From assembly GCA_005878665.1 (NCBI GenBank), contig VBLR01000090.1:1-9996 (forward strand): a stretch of DNA of 9,996 bases. The letters are read 5' to 3'. The notes under the pieces were generated by a model, which saw nothing but the letters and a program-made list of their open reading frames with translations, made no database searches and had not been told where the DNA came from. The stretch comes from Methanobacteriota archaeon (GTDB lineage Archaea; Thermoplasmatota; Thermoplasmata; RBG-16-68-12). Position numbers and translations under genes: made by a program. Every line of letters begins with the position of its first letter. Position 1 is the first letter of the stretch. Shown one piece after another: positions 6,011-9,996 of this stretch.

Positions 6011-7287
6011 GCCGGGACCTCCTGGGCGTGGAACCGCACGACGGTCCGGTGCGCGTCGACGAGGTACGCCCGGGCGACCGCGCGGACCTGTTCGGCCCGA
6101 ACCTTCTCGACCTTCGCGAGGAGCGCTTCGCCGAACTCCCACGAGCCGAGGCCCTCTCCCGCGCTGAGGAGGATGCCCTGGAACGTGACGCCGTCCTGTT
6201 CGTACCGGGCCCAGGCTCGGACTTGCTGGCGGGCGCGCGCGAGCTCCGCCTTCGGAGGCGGGGCCCTCTGGAGCTTCTCGACCTCTCGGTCGAGCACCGC
6301 CTCGACACGATCGAGGGAGGCGCCGCGGGCGAGGGTCACGCTCGCGATCAGCAACGCCGGGTCGAGCTTCATCTCCTGCCGCACGCCGACGTCCGTCGCG
6401 AGCCGCGTGTCGACGAGCGCCCGATACAGGCGGTTCGAACGGGGTTGCCAGTCGCCCGCGGCGAAGGGCACCGTCCCGCGCCAGCCGCCGAGGACCGTCG
6501 TCAGGAGGACGAGCGCCGGGATATCGTCGTGGCTCGCCGCCGGGATGTGCCATCCGGCGGACAGGAGGTCGGCCGGGCCCGGGCGCTCGAGGTCGCTCCG
6601 CCGCTCGCCATGCTGCTCCGGTTCCGAGAGGCGGAGCGGGTCCGGCGGCGTCTCCGGCTTCAGGGGCCCGAACGCCTCGCGGATGTGTTGCATCGCGACG
6701 GCGGGGTCGAAGCCGCCGACGAGGACGAGGGACGCGTTGTTCGGCGCGTAGAATCGCAGGTAGTGACGGTACAGCGGGTCCCGGTCCAGCGTGGCGAGGT
6801 CCTGCTTGTACCCGATCGCGGTCCAATGGTACGGGTGCACGTGGAAGGCGAGGCCCCACAGCTCCTCTTCGACGGCGAAGTCGGGCTGGTTCTCCGCGCC
6901 CTCGCGCTCGCTGATGACGACCGTCCGCTCGGCCTCGACCTCCTTCGGGTCGAACGCGGCGTTCCGCATCCGTTCCGACTCGATCATCAGGGCCGTGTCC
7001 ATCGCGCCCGCGGGGATCGTCTCGAAGTACATCGTGTAGTCCGTGTCGGTGAAGGCGTTCATCTTCCCGCCGAGGCGGGAGATCATCTTGTCGATGTCCC
7101 CCTTGCCGAGCTTGCCGCCGCCCTTGAACAGCATGTGCTCGACCCAGTGGGTGGAGCCGGTCATGCCCGGGACCTCGTTGCGGGAGCCGATCCGATAGAC
7201 GACCCACGTCGACAGCGCCTTCGTGTCCGGGATCGGCCGGAGGATGACCTTAAGGCCATTGTCCAGGGTCTCGACGCGGGTGGGCAT
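6007..7287 (-). CDS. M16B zinc peptidase, catalytic subunit (HxxEH)
   Basis: From ATG 7287 the protein has 426 residues. It starts with TRVETLDNGLKVILRP, the typical first strand of M16 peptidases. The inverted zinc motif HWVEH is at residues 47-51 (His47, catalytic Glu50, His51), and the third ligand is Glu127 in VISEREGAE, 76 residues after His51 as usual in M16. FYAPNNASLVLVGGFDP closes the first domain; the C-terminal domain carries RLYRALVDTRLATDVGV. Together with the downstream inactive subunit it should form the clam-shell heterodimer that degrades or processes peptides. A GTG 63 bp upstream (7350) also fits the frame but adds 21 residues without M16 similarity. A TTGATATC box about 29 nt before ATG 7287 and no SD favour the shorter form. 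The gene is 4 bp overlapped with its partner. Confidence 0.92.
   Translation of the reverse strand: MPTRVETLDNGLKVILRPIPDTKALSTWVVYRIGSRNEVPGMTGSTHWVEHMLFKGGGKLGKGDIDKMISRLGGKMNAFTDTDYTMYFETIPAGAMDTALMIESERMRNAAFDPKEVEAERTVVISEREGAENQPDFAVEEELWGLAFHVHPYHWTAIGYKQDLATLDRDPLYRHYLRFYAPNNASLVLVGGFDPAVAMQHIREAFGPLKPETPPDPLRLSEPEQHGERRSDLERPGPADLLSAGWHIPAASHDDIPALVLLTTVLGGWRGTVPFAAGDWQPRSNRLYRALVDTRLATDVGVRQEMKLDPALLIASVTLARGASLDRVEAVLDREVEKLQRAPPPKAELARARQQVRAWARYEQDGVTFQGILLSAGEGLGSWEFGEALLAKVEKVRAEQVRAVARAYLVDAHRTVVRFHAQEVPA
6014..6022 (-). promoter_or_regulatory. Shine-Dalgarno for the second M16 subunit
   Basis: On the minus strand AGGAGG lies about 7 nt before GTG 6010, inside the end of the upstream gene. 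It fixes GTG as the start despite a long open frame upstream and supports translational coupling of the pair. Confidence 0.7.
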
Positions 7288-7312
7288 CCGGTCCGTGGGA
7301 AGGCGGGCGGCC

Positions 7313-7320
7313 GATATCAA
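7313..7320 (-). promoter_or_regulatory. Possible TATA-like element for the M16 operon
   Basis: On the minus strand TTGATATC is centred about 29 nt before ATG 7287, in GC-rich surroundings and with no SD in between. This agrees with an archaeal promoter giving a leaderless or nearly leaderless mRNA. It lies within the alternative GTG 7350 reading, which argues against that longer start. Confidence 0.4.
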
Positions 7321-7389
7321 GTTGCCCGACTGATGATTGCGGCACTCCACGATGATGTTTCCGGAACGGCTTTCGGCGGTCCGTCTGTT

Positions 7390-8334
7390 CTATGCCAGAA
7401 CCGACCCGCGAGAACCCCTTCTGTTTAGGGCCCGGATCTGTCTGCGGAGACGCTCCCGAACGGCGACGACCTTCGAGGGAAGAGCGGCGAATTCTCGCCC
7501 GTTGCGGCCCTGCTTGGTGCGTTGCCTATGGCGAATGAACTCCTTCAGAACCTGCGCCTGCCTCGCTTTGACCCGAAGGTGCGGTTCCACGCGCCGGAGA
7601 AGCGATTCAATCATCCCCTCGGTCCAAACCAGCTGGTATTCCCGCTTCCATGCGGCCTTCCGCGCTGGCTGATTCGCGATGATTCCCCCGAACCGGTACT
7701 GAATCGTCCTCAAGACATCTAGGTGAGTATTCGTCACGGTCACCCGAGGATGATACTGAAGTGTGCGACAATCCGCGGTCCTCGTCCGGATGATCATGAG
7801 AGATCCCTCGGCATCGATGAAACCAGCGACGTACCTCGCGGATACCCTGGGTCGGCTAGGTGAGACCGTGCTCGTCGGGAAGTTCCGCTGACTCTCGGGG
7901 CCCCTTCGATTCATACGTTTCACGCGATCGTAGAAGGCTTGGCGGGAACGGACGTCCCGCCGAGTCAAAGGCAACAAACGACCAGCCTTGTCTCGCAGCC
8001 TGTGCCCGGCTTGGATGCGTAGATCGAACGCTAGGAGTGCTTTGCTCTGTTCGGACTTGACTACCAGAAATGGTTTGATTTTCCGGATCAGTTTGGCCGC
8101 GGCAGCATTAGTCCAGATGAGTGCGTAGGAGACCTTCCAGCCGGCTTGCCGTTGGCCTATCACAGACATCGTCCCGCCGGTCGTTCGCTGGATATCCTCC
8201 AAAATCATGCGATTAGTATTGTAGATGCTCAGTCTGAGGCAATACTCAGGTGACCGGTGGTGGCGGCGAATCCGCGCCAGTCCGAGATAGCCTTCTCCGT
8301 CGACGAATCCCGCCAAGTATTGGACGGGAATCAT
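7390..8334 (-). CDS. Double-motif LAGLIDADG homing endonuclease, free-standing
   Basis: This 314-residue protein has two LAGLIDADG helices, YLAGFVDGEG (residues 6-15) and YVAGFIDAEG (168-177), with Glu14 and Glu176 in the catalytic acidic positions. Such monomeric enzymes cut long DNA sites and spread their own gene or host intron. Each half then shows a similar order: a basic strand, an N-T-(N/H) turn, a GG(T/I) turn, a W-x-(V/R)-x-Y-x-L-(I/V)-W-T segment, a Lys/Arg-rich helix and a closing NRRG (residues 142-145 and near 305). The protein is strongly basic, as fits DNA binding. No intron or intein boundary is visible around it. Its GC content is clearly lower than its neighbours, by hand count roughly 47-63% per 60-base line against about 70%, which suggests acquisition. 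The frame looks intact, so activity is plausible. Confidence 0.88.
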   Translation of the reverse strand: MIPVQYLAGFVDGEGYLGLARIRRHHRSPEYCLRLSIYNTNRMILEDIQRTTGGTMSVIGQRQAGWKVSYALIWTNAAAAKLIRKIKPFLVVKSEQSKALLAFDLRIQAGHRLRDKAGRLLPLTRRDVRSRQAFYDRVKRMNRRGPESQRNFPTSTVSPSRPRVSARYVAGFIDAEGSLMIIRTRTADCRTLQYHPRVTVTNTHLDVLRTIQYRFGGIIANQPARKAAWKREYQLVWTEGMIESLLRRVEPHLRVKARQAQVLKEFIRHRQRTKQGRNGREFAALPSKVVAVRERLRRQIRALNRRGSRGSVLA

Positions 8335-8359
8335 TCGTAGGAACTACTGTGCTCCAAGG

Positions 8360-8367
8360 TTAACTAG
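8360..8367 (-). promoter_or_regulatory. Possible TATA-like element for the LAGLIDADG gene
   Basis: On the minus strand CTAGTTAA is centred about 29 nt before ATG 8334. The GGAG nearer the ATG is still more than 15 nt away, too far for an SD. The spacing matches that at the M16 operon. It would let the endonuclease gene be transcribed apart from the modifier operon upstream. Confidence 0.3.
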
Positions 8368-8393
8368 AATCCGGGGAGAGGTGGGTGAAAGTG

Positions 8394-8570
8394 CTATGCA
8401 CGTCGATCCCCTCCTTCCCCCTTCTGAGCTCGAAATTTCGCACTTTCCAGATCGAGTTCGAAGTCCTCTTCCTTCACTTCGCCAGGGGTGAAGACCTTGC
8501 CGGCCTCAAACTCCAGCTTCTTCTCGCTCTTCTTCCGTTTCTTCGGCTTTTCCTCAACTTGCTGTGGCAT
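8394..8570 (-). CDS. Small Pup/UBact-like candidate protein modifier (58 aa)
   Basis: This 58-residue protein starts at ATG 8570, overlaps the upstream Dop/PafA-like gene by 17 bp, and has GGAGG (8581-8577) 6 nt before the start. It is highly charged: a Lys-rich N-terminal third (Lys8, 10, 11, 13, 14, 17, 18, 25) and an acidic middle (EVKEEDFELDLES), with almost no hydrophobic core and no Cys or Trp. This is the composition of a disordered modifier such as Pup (about 60-70 aa). The C-terminal end AKFRAQKGEGGDRRA resembles the Pup end QKGG[E/Q] and the UBact end RxG[E/Q]. Glu52 after Gly51 could become the conjugating terminus if GGDRRA were removed. The role is inferred mainly from position after ATPase and ligase genes, as in arc-dop-pup. 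A nucleic-acid-binding protein is an alternative. Confidence 0.65.
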   Translation of the reverse strand: MPQQVEEKPKKRKKSEKKLEFEAGKVFTPGEVKEEDFELDLESAKFRAQKGEGGDRRA

Positions 8571-9849
8571 AGGGTGCCTCCATCTTCGTGGCGTAAGGAT
8601 CGAGGAGATCGATCCGCCTGCGCGTCCCGTCGTTCACGATCAACATAGACCAATCGATCATCTCGATATTGAAGGTGTCGCATAGCTCCCTCCGCAGCGA
8701 GGCACGGGTGTCCGTCGGCGGCTCCTGAATCGCCTTTTTGATAGCATCGTCGTCCGTGATGCGGTCGACCAACCCGGCTCGCTGCCGCTTGTAGAACAGA
8801 GACCGCTCCGCGCCGATCTCGGAGTACTGCTTGCACGCCATCATCTCGACATCGGGTCCGGCCTTCTTCTCCCCGGCCTCCTGGATCGCGAACCACCGGT
8901 CGAGCCATTCGATGCGGTGCGCGAGCTCCTTCGAGCGGCGGTTCTCGAGGCCATCGAGGACCTCTTCGAACGTCCGCAACGCGCGGCGCTCCCAATCATC
9001 CGTCACGATCGACTCGATCTTCCCAAGGTAGTACCGCTGAATGTCGATCGGCGAGACGATCCGGCCGTCCTCGAGCTCGACCTTCCACTGCTCCGGGTTC
9101 CGGATCTCCACGTTGTGCCACAGGTCCCGGATCGGGTCCTTGAGACGAGGCACGTCGCTCAGGCTCCCATCCTCCATGAGCTGCAGCACGCCCGAGGTCA
9201 CGAAGTGACGGAGCATGATCGCGGTCTCGTTCATGAGGGCGTCCCCGACGATGACGTGGAGGCGCCGCCACAGGCGGCCGTCCGCGTGGGGTTCGTCGCG
9301 GGTGTTCAGGATCCCGGTATCGTGCATCGTCTCCCCGCTCACCACCTGGGACGTGAGGAAGGCCATCGGCGACAGCACGTATTTCCCGCGGACGATGTCG
9401 CCCGCCCCGGTATAGATGATCCGGGTCGCGAGATGCGGGACCAGGTCGCGGATGAACTGGCCCGGGAACGCGACGTCGCGGGAGACGCAGTAGTTCTCGT
9501 GCGACCCGTACGACGTGCCGTCCGGGGACGTGTTGTTCTTGAACGCGTGGATCTTCATGTCGCCCGTGTATTTCTCCTCCATGACGCGGCGGAGCCAATC
9601 GAGGATCTTCTCTCCGGCCTTCTCCCAGATCACGACATCGTGGAAGTTCGTCGTCTCCGCGGTGCTCACCTCGAAATGCCCGACGTCGTAGTAGACGCGC
9701 GAGCCGTTCGTGATGAACTCGCCGGCGAGGTGGAGATCCGAATCACGCAACAGGTCGAGCGCCATCATGTGGGGGTCGAACCCCATCGTGCCCATCTTGC
9801 GGCAGTACAGCGTGTACTCATGCTCGGTCCCCTGGACCATCTTCCTCAT
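8554..9849 (-). CDS. Pup ligase / Dop superfamily carboxylate-amine ligase (PafA/Dop-like)
   Basis: Family members use ATP to join the C-terminal Glu of Pup to lysines (PafA) or remove/deamidate Pup (Dop). The 431-residue product carries GTEHEY (7-12, Mg/ATP-binding Glu9 and Glu11), TNGSRVYYDVGHFEVSTAET (47-66) with the catalytic Asp55, FKNNTSPDGTSYGSHENY (103-120), NTRDEPHAD (182-190), RRLHVIVGDA (195-204), IDIQRYY (268-274) and EPPTDTRA (376-383). All are conserved landmarks of the superfamily. The 40-residue Dop loop before TNGSR is absent, as in PafA, but SHENY and PPTDTRA look Dop-like. The SQR before NTRDEPHAD appears as SPM, and one residue is missing after DVG relative to PafA. The start follows an upstream TGA by 3 nt with GGTGA as a short SD. 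It overlaps the small modifier gene, its likely substrate. Confidence 0.92.
   Translation of the reverse strand: MRKMVQGTEHEYTLYCRKMGTMGFDPHMMALDLLRDSDLHLAGEFITNGSRVYYDVGHFEVSTAETTNFHDVVIWEKAGEKILDWLRRVMEEKYTGDMKIHAFKNNTSPDGTSYGSHENYCVSRDVAFPGQFIRDLVPHLATRIIYTGAGDIVRGKYVLSPMAFLTSQVVSGETMHDTGILNTRDEPHADGRLWRRLHVIVGDALMNETAIMLRHFVTSGVLQLMEDGSLSDVPRLKDPIRDLWHNVEIRNPEQWKVELEDGRIVSPIDIQRYYLGKIESIVTDDWERRALRTFEEVLDGLENRRSKELAHRIEWLDRWFAIQEAGEKKAGPDVEMMACKQYSEIGAERSLFYKRQRAGLVDRITDDDAIKKAIQEPPTDTRASLRRELCDTFNIEMIDWSMLIVNDGTRRRIDLLDPYATKMEAPYATAS
8577..8581 (-). promoter_or_regulatory. Strong Shine-Dalgarno for the small modifier gene
   Basis: GGAGG with 6 nt to ATG 8570 lies within the last codons of the Dop/PafA-like gene. 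It is the best ribosome site near this start and the main direct evidence that the 58-residue frame is translated, coupled to the enzyme gene. Confidence 0.75.
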
Positions 9850-9852
9850 GCG

Positions 9853-9996
9853 TCACCCGACCATCGGGTCCGCACCGGTCCGGAAGACCTCCCGCTGGCG
9901 CTTCTCGTAGACGTACATCTCCGTGATCGCGTGCTCCTTGCTCTCCTCGTCGATCGCCATCTCGAGGTCCTTCATCGTGAGGCCTTCCTTCTTCCG
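9853..9996 (-). CDS. C-terminal end of a probable AAA+ ATPase (ARC/Mpa-like?), truncated by the window
   Basis: Only the last 47 residues are in view, ending at TGA 9855-9853, 3 nt before the Dop/PafA-like gene. KKEGLTMKDLEMAIDEES resembles the final helix of the AAA+ lid in proteasome-type ATPases, where a (V/L)T(M/V)xDLxxAIxEx pattern is common. Placed before a dop/pafA-type gene and a small modifier, it fits ARC/Mpa, the hexameric unfoldase that feeds pupylated proteins to the proteasome. The end, RTGADPMVG, lacks the C-terminal QYL of Mpa and the HbYX of PAN, used to dock on the 20S core. The identity as ATPase is an inference from a short piece and context; another AAA+ protein is possible. 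Confidence 0.5.
   Translation of the reverse strand, partial: RKKEGLTMKDLEMAIDEESKEHAITEMYVYEKRQREVFRTGADPMVG

Noticed and set aside
4727..6751. 674-codon open frame on the plus strand opposite the M16 genes
   Set aside because: Its product is Arg/Pro/Asp-rich low-complexity sequence with no motif, and the minus strand encodes two well-supported M16 proteins. It is a GC-driven shadow frame.
6011..7207. Upstream extension of the second M16 subunit into an 818-residue fusion
   Set aside because: The extra 399 residues are a shadow of the catalytic subunit in another frame, and a strong AGGAGG precedes the GTG at 6010.
7288..7350. GTG 7350 as the start of the catalytic M16 subunit
   Set aside because: The 21 added residues show no M16 similarity and include the TATA-like box; ATG 7287 starts just before the conserved first strand.
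8335..8393. Intron or intein boundaries around the LAGLIDADG gene
   Set aside because: The flanks are the ends of complete genes and short spacers; I found no split gene or bulge-helix-bulge-like pairing by eye.
8385..8648. 87-codon plus-strand frame (Leu/Phe-rich) over the small modifier gene
   Set aside because: It is the complement of a Lys/Glu-rich coding region, which produces Phe/Leu/Ser-rich shadow sequence. The minus strand has a strong SD and gene context.

Overview
The window looks like a GC-rich archaeal chromosome, most likely Thermoplasmatota-like. This is an inference. It rests on a haloarchaeal/euryarchaeal-type phosphomevalonate decarboxylase, a stand-alone archease, preQ0 genes without other queuosine genes nearby, and several genes with A/T-rich TATA-like boxes about 26-30 nt before the start codon and no Shine-Dalgarno (SD) site. 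There is no rRNA, tRNA, CRISPR array or insertion sequence.

Left part, plus strand (1-4644). First comes the C-terminal end of a probable exported protein with a DxDxDG calcium-loop motif, then a VOC/glyoxalase-fold protein, then QueC and QueE. These two act in making the 7-deazaguanine precursor preQ0, used for archaeosine in archaea. Archease (RtcB RNA-ligase cofactor), a HAD-family hydrolase whose second motif-I aspartate is a tryptophan, and a mevalonate-pathway decarboxylase follow. The last two overlap, so they are probably co-translated. An A/T-rich stretch (about 4700-4750) separates this group from the convergent minus-strand genes.

Right part, minus strand (4751-9996). Read in the direction of transcription, from high to low coordinates, it holds the tail of a probable AAA+ ATPase, a Pup-ligase/Dop-superfamily enzyme (431 aa), a 58-residue Lys/Glu-rich protein, a double-motif LAGLIDADG endonuclease, and a pair of M16B peptidase subunits, one with HxxEH and one lacking it. 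ATPase, Dop/PafA, small modifier is the actinobacterial order arc-dop-pup.

The main discovery candidate is this last cluster, a pupylation-like or UBact-like protein-modification locus. The small protein overlaps the enzyme gene by 17 bp, has a strong GGAGG ribosome site and is too short for most gene finders. Its C-terminal region (AKFRAQKGE, then GGDRRA) recalls the ends of Pup (QKGG[E/Q]) and UBact (RxGE/Q) but carries a short tail, so the modifier may be made as a precursor. The enzyme lacks the Dop loop, as PafA does, yet sits in the Dop position. A lower-GC homing endonuclease gene stands where proteasome genes would follow pup in actinobacteria.
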